From Planctomycetota bacterium (GTDB lineage Bacteria; Planctomycetota; Phycisphaerae; UBA1845; PWPN01), in assembly GCA_022711465.1 (NCBI GenBank), contig JAKLEZ010000030.1, positions 1 to 64,000 of the forward strand: 64,000 nucleotides of DNA, written 5' to 3'. This document shows, piece by piece, positions 8,978 through 17,455 of the stretch; the stretch's first letter is position 1; each line of letters opens with the position of its first letter. The notes under the pieces are model-generated. The model ran no database searches, was not told the DNA's origin, and was given only the letters and a program-made list of their open reading frames with translations. The position numbers and the translations under genes were made by a program.

Positions 8978-9631
8978 ATGGGGCAGGCCGTCATGAACAG
9001 GCAAATCGACGAGCGTGATGAGTGGCTGCTGAGCAGGCTGCTGGACGGCGATCTGACGGAGCCCGAAGGAATCGAGCTTGCGGCCCGACTCGAGCGCGAG
9101 CCTGAGTTGCGGGCCTCGCGCGATGCGCTGGCCCGGCTGAACCAAGCCCTTGTCGCCCGGCGGAAGGACGTCCCGAACGTCGATTGGGAGCGATTTCGGT
9201 CGCGGGTCATGGACTCGATCGAAACCCAGTCCTCGGCCGCCCGGGTCATCCGCTTCCCACGCTGGCTGCGAGTGACCGCACCCCTGACCGCAGCGGCGGT
9301 CCTGGCCCTTATCATCCTGGCCAGCTACCCTCCCGGCTCGGTTACGCATCACAACCGGAAACCGGGAGAGATCTTGACCCTCGAAACGCCGCGGCACGGC
9401 CAGGGCGGCGTACTCGTCGTGCAATACGATCGCCCGGGCCCAACCATCACCCCTCCCACTGCCCAGGCGTCCGTCGTTCAGGTAAACTACGTCCAGTCCG
9501 CCGAGTTGCAGGAGGCCACTCGACGAATCGACAAGGCTCGCGAGAACGAGCCGTCCTGGCGAGTCTATACCGCCCACGGATCGGCATCCTCGCCGATCTT
9601 GGCCGACATGTTGGATACCCCGCCGCTGTGA
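8978..9631 (+). CDS. putative membrane anti-sigma factor
   Basis: 217 residues from ATG 8978, or 212 from ATG 8993, which has a better-placed GGCAGG. The N-terminal ~75 residues are charged and helical (DEWLLSRLLDGDLTEPEGIE; DWERFRSRVMDSI). This matches the layout of anti-sigma domains but has no HxxxCxxC zinc motif. A single membrane helix follows at ~97-117 (APLTAAAVLALIILASYP), then an exported tail with no known domain. The position 34 bases after an ECF sigma gene, plus the topology, suggest it holds the sigma factor at the membrane; the role is inferred from context. Confidence 0.6.
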   Translation: MGQAVMNRQIDERDEWLLSRLLDGDLTEPEGIELAARLEREPELRASRDALARLNQALVARRKDVPNVDWERFRSRVMDSIETQSSAARVIRFPRWLRVTAPLTAAAVLALIILASYPPGSVTHHNRKPGEILTLETPRHGQGGVLVVQYDRPGPTITPPTAQASVVQVNYVQSAELQEATRRIDKARENEPSWRVYTAHGSASSPILADMLDTPPL

Positions 9632-9692
9632 CCACCGGGGTGAGAGTGGCGTCCGGCCGTCGCGAGGCCGGACGCGTTCGCTGGAGTGAGTG

Positions 9693-11024
9693 ATGCCTCG
9701 ATACTTCGTTCTTGCCGTGCGTTGCCTCATCGTTACGGTTGTGGCCGTCGTGTGGGCCCCATCCCCCATCCTCGCCGCGGACGCCGGAGCCCAGCCGCAA
9801 CCTGTGCCGCCAGGGGGGGCTTCAGGCAGCGCCGTCACGGCCGCGACGCCGGTCACCCCGCCTCCGGCAACTCCAACCGAACAGACCAAGACAAGCTCCG
9901 ACGCCTCGATCCCGGGCGATGAACCCGACGAGCACGAGATCCTGATCATCAAGGCCCTCGAGCAGCCCACCAAGCTGGACGTCCAGAACACACCTATCCA
10001 GAAAGCCCTGCAACAGCTGGCCGACAGCACCGGGATTCCGATTCGCCTGGCTGCAGGCACCGCGTCACTGCTCCCCTACGGCTCTCAGACCAACCTGACT
10101 GCCAAGATCGAGAACCAGCCGCTCAAAGAGAGCCTGACCGCCCTGCTGCGGCCGCTCGGGCTGCAGTTTGCCCCGCAACACGACCACGTCCTGGTATCAC
10201 CCGTCCCGCCGCTCTATCGAATGTCCCGCCGGGCGAGTTGGGAGGAAGTGGACCTGCTCAAGAAGCTGGCCACCACGCCGTGGAGCAAGGACCTGTTCGA
10301 TTCGCTGCAATTCCAGTTCCAGGACAGCCCGGCTGCCGACGCCGCCGCCAACCGGGAAACGTTGGGCCGGCTGGCCGACGCGATCGGCGCGGGGCAGGCC
10401 GCCGAGGTGCTCGAACACGCCTGCCTGCAGCACGGCTGGGTCTGGAGCCTCAACGGGAACGTGATCGTGGTCTCGACCAAGACACGGCAGATCGAGAAGC
10501 AGCTCGATCGGCGGGTGTCGCTCCGCTACGTCCAGGCGAACCTGAAAGATGCCTTGATGGATCTCGCCGCCCGGGCGGGCGTGCTGCTCCATTTCGATCC
10601 CGGCGTGCTGGCCTCGCTGCCACCCCAGACCGCCGAGCGCTTCTCCCTCTCGATGGAGAATACGACGATTCGCCAGGCCTTGGAGATCATCGCGGGCGAA
10701 ACCGGACTCATGTACTTCATCGAGGCGGACGGAGTGCGGATCTCGAACAACCTGGTTTCACCCGCCACCGGCACCGGTCCCGCCGGAGCAGGCGGTTCCA
10801 GTCAGGCCCAGGTCGAAGCCACCGCCCAGGCAACCGCCGCCGCTCTGCGGGCGACATCGGTCATCGGGCAGATCAGCTTCCCCCTGAACGACGGCACCAC
10901 CGCGTCTTTCTACCTCCGCCAGGGCGATCTGCCTCCCGAGGTCAACGAGATGCGCAAGATCCGGATCGATAAGGCGATCAACCAGCTGCGCAAGCATCTC
11001 AGCGCCGAGCAGCGCCGGGATTAA
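9693..11024 (+). CDS. exported protein with two STN (secretin/TonB N-terminal) domains
   Basis: 443 residues from ATG 9693; a GTG directly before it is also in frame. A signal peptide is followed by a Pro/Gln/Thr-rich linker to ~residue 75. STN-like unit 1 spans ~90-165 (LDVQNTPIQKALQQLADSTGIPIRL ... IENQPLKESLTALLRPLGLQF). A helical insert follows, then STN-like unit 2 at ~268-350 (VSLRYVQANLKDALMDLAARAGVLLHF ... IRQALEIIAGETGLMYF). In known proteins STN domains precede secretin or TonB-receptor barrels and contact FecR-type anti-sigma factors; here no barrel follows. As the third gene of the sigma/anti-sigma operon it may be the periplasmic sensor. Function is inferred. Confidence 0.7.
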   Translation: MPRYFVLAVRCLIVTVVAVVWAPSPILAADAGAQPQPVPPGGASGSAVTAATPVTPPPATPTEQTKTSSDASIPGDEPDEHEILIIKALEQPTKLDVQNTPIQKALQQLADSTGIPIRLAAGTASLLPYGSQTNLTAKIENQPLKESLTALLRPLGLQFAPQHDHVLVSPVPPLYRMSRRASWEEVDLLKKLATTPWSKDLFDSLQFQFQDSPAADAAANRETLGRLADAIGAGQAAEVLEHACLQHGWVWSLNGNVIVVSTKTRQIEKQLDRRVSLRYVQANLKDALMDLAARAGVLLHFDPGVLASLPPQTAERFSLSMENTTIRQALEIIAGETGLMYFIEADGVRISNNLVSPATGTGPAGAGGSSQAQVEATAQATAAALRATSVIGQISFPLNDGTTASFYLRQGDLPPEVNEMRKIRIDKAINQLRKHLSAEQRRD

Positions 11025-11072
11025 GAAAGAGTCTTATAGAGTCAATACGGTCTATAAGGGGCTCCCATTCGT

Positions 11073-12044
11073 CTACGCGGATGGACCCAGGAAGCTGACG
11101 GCGTGATCCAGCACCCGTCGGACGACCTCATCCATGGGGCCGCGCACGCGGACGCCCGCGGAATGAGCGTGGCCGCCGCCGCCCAGGCTGATCGCCAGGG
11201 GCAGGATCTCGGTGCTCTCATCGCCGCGAAGATTAACCCGGACGAGGCCCGGTTCCGCCTCGGAAAGCAGCATGGCAATCCGGATCCCGGACAGCGAACG
11301 GGGTATGGAAACCTGGTCGTCGATGTCGGCCGGAGTGCAGCCCGCGGCTTGAATCTCGGCCAGGGTGAGCGTGCTGTACGCAATGCGGCCGTCGCCAACC
11401 AGCCGGGTGTTGTGATACACGGTCCGCATGAGATCGAACTCGTGAGGATGATGAGAGCGATACAGCCTCGCCCCCACCTGCTCGACATCCGCTCCGGCGC
11501 GAACCAGGCCGGCCATCGCCTCGAATGTCTCCGCCGAGGCGGTCGGCAAGGTAAAACCGCAGGTATCGGCATGGATGCCCGCGTAGAGCAGCGAGGCGGT
11601 GACACCGTCCAGCGACCAGCCCGCGGCGACGATCAGTCGATAGATCAGTTCGCAGGAGCTGCTGGCACTGTCCACCACCCAGTTAAGCCGGCCGTAATCG
11701 GGATTGGTCACGTGGTGATCAATGTTGATCACGAACTTGTCCTCGACCGCGGTCCATTCGCCAGGCACACTGACCCGTCCGGGGCCCGCCGCGTCCACAG
11801 TGACCAGAACGTCGGCACGGGCGACGCGCGCGGCATCGGCCATCGGGACACGGCCCCAGTCGAGCATGAACCTGAGCCTGCGGCTCAGGTGCCTGCCGGG
11901 AAGCACGACCGCCTTGTCCGGGGCGGGCAGTACCCGGCCCAGGGCAAGCATGGCCCCGAGGGCATCGACATCGGGATTGGTGTGCCCCGCGATCACGGGA
12001 GCTTGGGCGTCGTTCAGGGCTGTGATCAGTTCCGCGGGCGGCAT
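11073..12044 (-). CDS. nrnA: DHH/DHHA1 phosphoesterase, NrnA-like nanoRNase / pAp phosphatase
   Basis: 323 residues from ATG 12044; a TTG at 12050 is also in frame. The DHH motifs are clear: GHTNPDVDALGAMLAL near the N-terminus, VTVDAAG, NIDHHVTNPDYG, and a C-terminal GGGGHAHSAG loop of the DHHA1 domain. Members hydrolyse short oligoribonucleotides from the 5' end and dephosphorylate 3'-phosphoadenosine 5'-phosphate (pAp) to AMP. It begins 10 bases after the sat stop on the same strand, so the pAp role in sulfate assimilation is favoured by context. Confidence 0.9.
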   Translation of the reverse strand: MPPAELITALNDAQAPVIAGHTNPDVDALGAMLALGRVLPAPDKAVVLPGRHLSRRLRFMLDWGRVPMADAARVARADVLVTVDAAGPGRVSVPGEWTAVEDKFVINIDHHVTNPDYGRLNWVVDSASSSCELIYRLIVAAGWSLDGVTASLLYAGIHADTCGFTLPTASAETFEAMAGLVRAGADVEQVGARLYRSHHPHEFDLMRTVYHNTRLVGDGRIAYSTLTLAEIQAAGCTPADIDDQVSIPRSLSGIRIAMLLSEAEPGLVRVNLRGDESTEILPLAISLGGGGHAHSAGVRVRGPMDEVVRRVLDHAVSFLGPSA

Positions 12045-12054
12045 ACCCAACCGT

Positions 12055-13317
12055 TCACTGCTTGCGGCCCATCGCCTCGATCAACACCCGGGCGGTGGAC
12101 TCGCGCATCAGCCGAGGGTCGGGCAGCCGACCGGCGGCCAGGGCCTCGCGAACATCGCGGCCGCTGATCGGAATCGGCTTCCACCCCCTCTTGCTGCACT
12201 CGTCGACCAGGCCGACGCGGCCCAGTTCCTCATAGTAAGCGGCGAAGCCGACCTTGACCGGCTTGATCGCCAGATCCCCATTGAGCTGGTCGAAGATCCG
12301 CTGAGCCGCCAGCGGATCCCAGATGTCCTTGCCGTCGTGATAGGGAGCGTCGGCGTGCTTGCGGCCGATGATGATGTCCGTGAAGCCGAAGTTCTGCCGG
12401 TAGATACCGTGCATGATCGCTTCCTTGGGGCCGGCGTAGAACATCTTGATGTCCAGGCCGAGCAGCAGGGCCACGTCGTTGATGTCGTAGCCGGCTTTCT
12501 TCCACACCTCCACATCCTTGTCGCCCTCGCCGAGTTGCCGGTTGTCGAGCAGGGCCTGGTAGGTGCGCATCCGGGTGAGCGCATCTACATCGTCGGACTT
12601 GGTCTCGCCGATGAGCGGATTGAGGACTACCCCGGTGTAGAAGCCCTGGCGCGTGAGCACCTCCGCGCCATAGACCAGGGCGTACTCGTGAGCCCGGTGG
12701 AGGGGATTGCGGGTCTGAAAGGCGACCACCCGCTTGAACTGCCGTTTGGCGAACAGGGCCCGGGTCTCCTCCGGGCGGAGCACGTACTTGCCGTACTCGG
12801 GATGCTTGGGCTGGGGCAGGACCTCGAGCTCGCCGCCGACCAGCAGTTCGCGATCGTCGGCCATGACCATCTGCCCGCCGGGGTGATCCAGGCGCGAGGT
12901 CTGGTAGACGGCCTGGACGTATCCGGCCTTATCGTAGGGGAAGATGTCATCCACCCGCAGGATGCCCACCGCATAGCCGGCGCTGTTCATCAGCCGCACC
13001 CTGCGGCCGACCTTGAAGGAGGCGGCCACGTCCTTGGCGACGGGCAGGGAAATCGGAATCGTCCAGGCGTACTTGCGACCGCCGGAATCGATGTGCGCGT
13101 CACGAATGACCTGATCGTAGACCTCCTTGGTCATCGGTCCGACCAGCGGACTCAAACCGCCGTCGCCGATCCGGTAGACGCTGGAGAGGTCGGCGTCGCT
13201 GACCGGCATGGCGGGCAGGGCGTCCATCTCCTTGCGGAACTCGGCCTGACGATCAGTCCTGACAGTGCGGTTGACCGGCCTCGACAGGCCGCCGTGCGGG
13301 GAGATCAAATCGACCAT
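12055..13317 (-). CDS. sat: sulfate adenylyltransferase (ATP sulfurylase)
   Basis: 420 residues from ATG 13317. The homo-oligomeric Sat/MET3-type fold is shown by the PUA-like N-terminal part (PMTKEVYDQVI, WTIPISLPV), the nucleotide-binding QTRNPLHRAHE (QxRNPxHxxH), GIYRQNFGFTDIIIGRKHAD, and PISGRDVREALAAGRLP near the end. It makes adenosine 5'-phosphosulfate from sulfate and ATP in the cytoplasm. No APS kinase domain or separate reductase gene is visible in the window. It sits between infC and nrnA in a compact minus-strand operon. Confidence 0.96.
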   Translation of the reverse strand: MVDLISPHGGLSRPVNRTVRTDRQAEFRKEMDALPAMPVSDADLSSVYRIGDGGLSPLVGPMTKEVYDQVIRDAHIDSGGRKYAWTIPISLPVAKDVAASFKVGRRVRLMNSAGYAVGILRVDDIFPYDKAGYVQAVYQTSRLDHPGGQMVMADDRELLVGGELEVLPQPKHPEYGKYVLRPEETRALFAKRQFKRVVAFQTRNPLHRAHEYALVYGAEVLTRQGFYTGVVLNPLIGETKSDDVDALTRMRTYQALLDNRQLGEGDKDVEVWKKAGYDINDVALLLGLDIKMFYAGPKEAIMHGIYRQNFGFTDIIIGRKHADAPYHDGKDIWDPLAAQRIFDQLNGDLAIKPVKVGFAAYYEELGRVGLVDECSKRGWKPIPISGRDVREALAAGRLPDPRLMRESTARVLIEAMGRKQ

Positions 13318-13402
13318 GGGCGTGTGAACCTGTTCTTCCTTTCAAGCCATGCGCCGGGGATGCCTGAGCGGCAGGCGGAGCGGCGCGGTACGTCATCGCG
13401 GG

Positions 13403-13906
13403 TCAGGCTTTCTTGACCGGGGCCAGAATCATGATGAGCCGCCGGCCTTCGCTCCGCGGCGGGCGCTCCACTTTGACCTTGTCGCCCATCATGGCAATGA
13501 TGCCGTTGAACATCTGGAAGCCCAGTTCCTGGTGGAAACGCTCGCGACCCCGGAAGATCATCGTGAACTGGACCTTGTCCCCCTCCTCCACGAAGCCCTG
13601 GGCCTGCTTCATCTTGATGTCGCGGTCGTGCTGGCCGATGTCCGGATGCAGACGGATCTCCTTGAGTTTCTGTTCGTGGGTCTTCTGCTTGCGCTTCTTC
13701 TGGGCGTACTTGAACTTGCCGTAGTCCATGATCCGGCAGACCGGCGGGCGTTCGGTCGGGGCGACCTCGACGAGGTCCATTCCCGCGGCTCGGGCGCGGG
13801 ACAAGGCGTCGTCGGTGGATATCACCCCCAACTGGTTATTGTTCTCGTCGATCACGCGAATCGGCGAGATCCGGATCTGTTCGTTGCAGCGATGGGCTTG
13901 AGCGAT
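13403..13906 (-). CDS. infC: translation initiation factor IF-3, likely AUC start codon
   Basis: 167 residues if translation starts at the ATC codon at 13906-13904. The conserved IF-3 opening (CNEQIR...IRVIDENNNQLGV) begins only seven codons into this frame, upstream of the first GTG (13855). There is no ATG, GTG or TTG between that GTG and an in-frame TGA at 13918-13916. AAAGGAA (13919-13913) lies 6 bases upstream of the ATC. E. coli infC famously uses AUU, read poorly in the presence of IF-3, so an AUC start would keep the same autoregulation. The N domain (~1-75) ends in the Lys-rich linker KYAQKKRKQKTHEQKLKEI, and the C domain follows to RRLIMILAPVKK. It lies 38 bases after thrS; rpmI and rplT do not follow. 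Confidence 0.95.
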   Translation of the reverse strand: MAQAHRCNEQIRISPIRVIDENNNQLGVISTDDALSRARAAGMDLVEVAPTERPPVCRIMDYGKFKYAQKKRKQKTHEQKLKEIRLHPDIGQHDRDIKMKQAQGFVEEGDKVQFTMIFRGRERFHQELGFQMFNGIIAMMGDKVKVERPPRSEGRRLIMILAPVKKA

Positions 13907-13944
13907 GGCTCGTTCCTTTCAGAAGTAACTCAACTGCCTGTGAC

Positions 13945-16113
13945 CTACCACGAGACGGCGCGCGTCTCGACTTCTTCCCGGCAACGGGCGATGAAGGTAT
14001 CGAGAGGCTCGGTGCCGATGGTCTTGCCCGTGCGATCGTTCACGTTCACGGTTCCCTCAGACGCTTCTTTCTCGCCGACCACGAGAATATAAGGGACCTT
14101 GTTCTTGCGGGCCTCGTGCTTCTTGGGCCCGATCTTCTCCGCGGAGACGTCCAGGACGGTCCGCAGACCGGCGGCCTCCAGCCGGCCGCGCACCTGCCCG
14201 GCGTAGTCGGCGCTCTTCTCGCTGATCGAGGCCACGTACACCTGGACCGGGGCCAGCCACATCGGGAAGGCACCGGCGAAATGTTCGATCAGAATAGCCA
14301 CGAACCGCTCGAAGGCCCCGAACGGGGCTCGATGGATCATCACCGGCCGATGCGGTGTATTGTCCGATCCCACATAGGACAGGTCAAACCGCTCGGGGAG
14401 ATTGTAGTCCACCTGGACGGTCCCCAACTGCCATTCCCGCTCCAGGCAGTCTTTCACCACGAAGTCGATCTTGGGGCCGTAGAACGCCGCTTCGCCGATC
14501 TCCTCGGTGTACTTCATCCCGCTGGCCTGGACCGCCTGGCGGATGGCCGCTTCGGACAAGGCCCAGTTCTCATCGCTGCCGACGTACTTGTCGCTGGTCG
14601 GGTCGCGCAGACTGACCCGCACCCGGTAGTTCCCTAACTTCAGCAGATCCAATACCTTACGCGTCAGACTAACGCAACCGGCAATCTCCTCGAGCAGCTG
14701 ATCCGGGCGACAGAAGAGGTGGGCGTCGTCCTGGGTGAAGCCTCGCACCCGGGTCATGCCGGACAGTTCGCCGCTGGCCTCGTAGCGGTAGACGGTGCCG
14801 AACTCTGCCAGCCGGACGGGGAGATCGCGGTAACTGCGCGGCTCGGAGGCGTAGATGCGGATGTGGTGGGGGCAGTTCATGGGCCGCAGCAGATAGCCGT
14901 CGTTCTCGCTGAGCAGATCCCGCACCAGCTGCTGGTTATGCTGCTTCATGCCCGGGCCGTTGTGGAGCTTCTTCTCGGCGAGCCGCCGGGCGATGTCGGG
15001 GGACAGGATTTCGATCTCGCCGAGGAGACGCTGCTCGTCGGGGCTGAGGCCCTCGGCGTCGCCCCGGGCGACGGTTGCCTCCCACAGCTCGCTGAGCTTG
15101 CGGGCCAGTTCGCTCTCGTAGAGTGGCGGGAACTGGCTATCCTTATAGTACGGGAAGTGCCCGCTGGTTCTGTACAGGCTGAGCTTCCCAATCTGGGGCG
15201 TGTAGACCATCTGGTAGCCGGTGCGGATCAGCTCGGCGCGGATGAAGCACTCGAGCTCATGGCGAACGATGGCTCCCTTCGGCTTCCAAAGGACCAGGCC
15301 GCTGCCGACCAGCGGGTCGATGGTGAACAGACCGAGTTCCTGGCCGATACGGCGGTGGTCGCGTTTCCTGGCCTCCTCCAGCTGGGTGAGGTACCTGGCC
15401 TGATCGTTGGGCGTCGGCCAAGCGGTGCCGTAGACCCGCTGGAGCTGTTTCTCGCTCTGATCGCCGCGATAATAGGCCCCGCTGACCTGCATGATCTTGA
15501 AGGCTCCGATGCGCCCCGTACTGGGCAGATGCGGGCCACGGCACAGATCCTCGAAACAACGACCCTGCTCCGTGCCGGTCATGTAGAAACTCAGCTCGCC
15601 CTCGGCTCGCTCGGCGTTGTCGATCTTGTAGCGATTGCCCTCGGCCCGAAGACGATTCATGCCTTGTTCGCGGGTCATCGAGTAGCGGGTGAACGGGCGG
15701 TCGGCTTTCACGATCTCGGCCATCCTAGCCTCGATCGCCTCGAAATCGTCGGGGCTGATCGGCCGGTCGAGATCGATATCGTAGTAGAAGCCGTTCTCGA
15801 TGGCCGGGCCATAGACCAACCTGGTCTGGGGAAACAGGGCGCAGATCGCCTCGGCCATGACGTGGGCGGCGCTGTGGCGAATGACCTCGAGGCTGTCGGC
15901 GTTTTCGGCGTTGGGCGTGAGAATCTCGAGCCGGCAGTCGCGGTCGACCGGGCGGCTGAGATCGACCACTTCGCCGTCGATCTTACCGGCGATGGCGGCC
16001 TTGGCCAGACGAGGACCGATGCGAGCAGCGATGTCCGCGACGGTGGCGCCGGCAGGTACATCGAGAGTGCTGCTATCGGGAAGGGTTACGAGGGGCATGG
16101 GAGATGTCTGCAT
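13945..16113 (-). CDS. thrS: threonyl-tRNA synthetase with an insertion
   Basis: 722 residues from ATG 16113. A TTG at 16143 is in frame but overlaps the predicted -10 box. Domains in order: TGS (VTLPDSSTLDVPAGATVADI, ~5-65), editing domain with HSAAHVMAE and DLCRGPHLPSTG, class II catalytic core, and anticodon-binding domain (APVQVYVASISEKSADYA onward). Motif 2 reads EFGTVYRYEASGELSGMTRVRGF; the zinc site is MNCPHHI with later RDPTSDKYVG and MIHRAPFGAFERF (motif 3). About 70 extra residues (SELWEATVARGDAEGLSPDE ... GMKQHNQQ) separate YKDSQFPPL from LLRPMNCPHH, where most bacterial enzymes have a short link. It heads the thrS-infC-sat-nrnA cluster. Confidence 0.97.
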   Translation of the reverse strand: MQTSPMPLVTLPDSSTLDVPAGATVADIAARIGPRLAKAAIAGKIDGEVVDLSRPVDRDCRLEILTPNAENADSLEVIRHSAAHVMAEAICALFPQTRLVYGPAIENGFYYDIDLDRPISPDDFEAIEARMAEIVKADRPFTRYSMTREQGMNRLRAEGNRYKIDNAERAEGELSFYMTGTEQGRCFEDLCRGPHLPSTGRIGAFKIMQVSGAYYRGDQSEKQLQRVYGTAWPTPNDQARYLTQLEEARKRDHRRIGQELGLFTIDPLVGSGLVLWKPKGAIVRHELECFIRAELIRTGYQMVYTPQIGKLSLYRTSGHFPYYKDSQFPPLYESELARKLSELWEATVARGDAEGLSPDEQRLLGEIEILSPDIARRLAEKKLHNGPGMKQHNQQLVRDLLSENDGYLLRPMNCPHHIRIYASEPRSYRDLPVRLAEFGTVYRYEASGELSGMTRVRGFTQDDAHLFCRPDQLLEEIAGCVSLTRKVLDLLKLGNYRVRVSLRDPTSDKYVGSDENWALSEAAIRQAVQASGMKYTEEIGEAAFYGPKIDFVVKDCLEREWQLGTVQVDYNLPERFDLSYVGSDNTPHRPVMIHRAPFGAFERFVAILIEHFAGAFPMWLAPVQVYVASISEKSADYAGQVRGRLEAAGLRTVLDVSAEKIGPKKHEARKNKVPYILVVGEKEASEGTVNVNDRTGKTIGTEPLDTFIARCREEVETRAVSW

Positions 16114-16142
16114 TGCATGGTCTTCACCTACCTGATGCCACA

Positions 16143-16170
16143 ACTATAGCGTTTGACCCGCATGCGTCAA
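16143..16170 (-). promoter_or_regulatory. sigma70-type promoter of the thrS operon
   Basis: Read on the minus strand: TTGACG (16170-16165), 16-base spacer, TATAGT (16148-16143), each 5 of 6 to consensus. The expected transcription start is near 16136, giving a leader of about 23 bases to ATG 16113. The spacer and -35 box also form an imperfect inverted repeat TTGAC-N8-GTCAA (16153-16170). Confidence 0.65.
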
Positions 16171-16540
16171 GGCGAAGTGGCGGCAGCGCCCCTGGGGTTC
16201 GGGCTGCCGCCGACCTTCCGGTTGGTGGCCCTGGGCGGTGGACAGGGTGCCGCCCGCCGCCGACCCGATGCGTCCTTGGCATCGGCCGTTGCCAAGTGGA
16301 GCGGGACGCTTCGCGGGGCCGGTAGGCCACCCGGGCCTGTGCCGCGGTGGCGGACCGAGTCGGCGATAACTCACGGCGTTGACGGAGGTTATCGACCGGC
16401 TGGCAGGATCGTCCGCGTTCCAGCGTCGTGGGGCGTCGCGGGCTCGACCCATCGAGCCGCATGGCCGGGTGAGCCGGTAGGGGTCGTCGCTGGGGAGCGG
16501 CGGGTGGCCCGCGGGGTCGCGGATCCCTTTGGGTCGTTCA
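16171..16540. other. non-coding stretch between the thrS promoter and the PEP-CTERM terminator
   Basis: I see no gene here. The overlapping open frames on both strands are Arg/Pro/Gly-rich with no recognisable segment. No riboswitch, tRNA or repeat array is visible. Confidence 0.5.
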
Positions 16541-16576
16541 AAACGCGAACCCCCGGCGTGACGGCCGGGGGTTCGC
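16535..16576 (-). terminator. rho-independent terminator of the PEP-CTERM gene
   Basis: A perfect 13-bp stem: GCGAACCCCCGGC (16545-16557), 6-base loop, GCCGGGGGTTCGC (16564-16576). On the minus strand it is followed by GTTTTGAAC. It lies 34 bases after the stop of the gene at 16610. Confidence 0.8.
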
Positions 16577-16609
16577 CTTGGAGCTTGGGGCTGCGACGGG
16601 ACGGCCGCG

Positions 16610-17455
16610 TCAGGCGGCGCGTCGGCGGGCCAGCAGGCCCATGGCAGCCAGCAACAAGAGCCCAATACTGGCGGGCTCGGGGACGGCCACGATCTGCATG
16701 CCGTTGATCGTCGCCCGGAGCGTTGTCCCGGTTCCCCCGTTGATCTCTTCCGTCTTCAGAAGGAAGCTATCAGCGGTCAGGCCGGTGAAAACGATGAAGT
16801 TGGCTTCGGCCGCGGTGTCCGCGGAATTGGCCGACAGCGGAGCCTGGATGTAGGCGCCCGAGAAGTTGACCACATCCTTGACGAACACCTGGGGAGTCAG
16901 GACGGCGCCCAGTGCCGTCGGGGGATCATTGCTGTCCCCTGGTTCCTGGAGCCAGTACGCAGAGGTACGGCCGATCATCTCGTCGCCATCGGTGTAGACG
17001 ACGACCTTGTAGCTCGGCGCGCCCTGGGCTGCCAGCCACGCGCCGATGCCTCTGACGCAGACCTCGGGCTTGTTCGCATTGTCCCAGAAGTTGTAGGGGA
17101 CGGCGGTATCGAGGTTGGCCGCGCCGGTCGCATCGAGATAACCGTTCATGAGCTTGTTGTCGGGGGTTCCGGTTCCGACGCCGAGACCCCAGGTGTTGTT
17201 GGAGTCCCAGGTCACGGCGATACCGCTGGCGGCGCCGTCACTGGCATTCACCGCGGCAGCCTGACCCCAGCGACCCAGGTTGTTCCAGTTGCCCTGAGCA
17301 TAGCCCGGGGCACCCGCGACTTCATCCGCGGCCAGGTTCTCGTCGCTGGAATTCGTGAAGTTCGCGCCGACGCTGGAACCCCACGCCGCAGGCAAGCCGG
17401 CGCACAACAGGACAGTTGCCACGGCGGCAACTCGCTTCCATCCTACTCCTCGCAT
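16610..17455 (-). CDS. PEP-CTERM sorted exported protein
   Basis: 281 residues from ATG 17455, with AAAGGAG about 8 bases upstream. A signal peptide (VAAVATVLLCAGLPAAWG) leads into a mature domain of ~220 residues with no catalytic motif. The C-terminus VPEPASIGLLLLAAMGLLA followed by RRR is a classic PEP-CTERM sorting signal, recognised by exosortase for cell-envelope or extracellular-matrix delivery. No exosortase gene is in the window. The mature part (Asn/Asp/Gly/Thr-rich) resembles other planctomycete surface proteins but is not assigned. It is monocistronic, with its own terminator. Confidence 0.85.
   Translation of the reverse strand: MRGVGWKRVAAVATVLLCAGLPAAWGSSVGANFTNSSDENLAADEVAGAPGYAQGNWNNLGRWGQAAAVNASDGAASGIAVTWDSNNTWGLGVGTGTPDNKLMNGYLDATGAANLDTAVPYNFWDNANKPEVCVRGIGAWLAAQGAPSYKVVVYTDGDEMIGRTSAYWLQEPGDSNDPPTALGAVLTPQVFVKDVVNFSGAYIQAPLSANSADTAAEANFIVFTGLTADSFLLKTEEINGGTGTTLRATINGMQIVAVPEPASIGLLLLAAMGLLARRRAA

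Noticed and set aside
11722..13416. 564-codon plus-strand ORF opposite sat and nrnA
   Set aside because: Pure shadow of two clear minus-strand genes; the translation has no recognisable segment. The same holds for other long antisense frames (75-968, 14719-16149, 28566-29834, 34664-35971).
13403..13855. GTG 13855 as the infC start
   Set aside because: It would remove the conserved NEQIR start of IF-3; the ATC at 13906 has a ribosome site.
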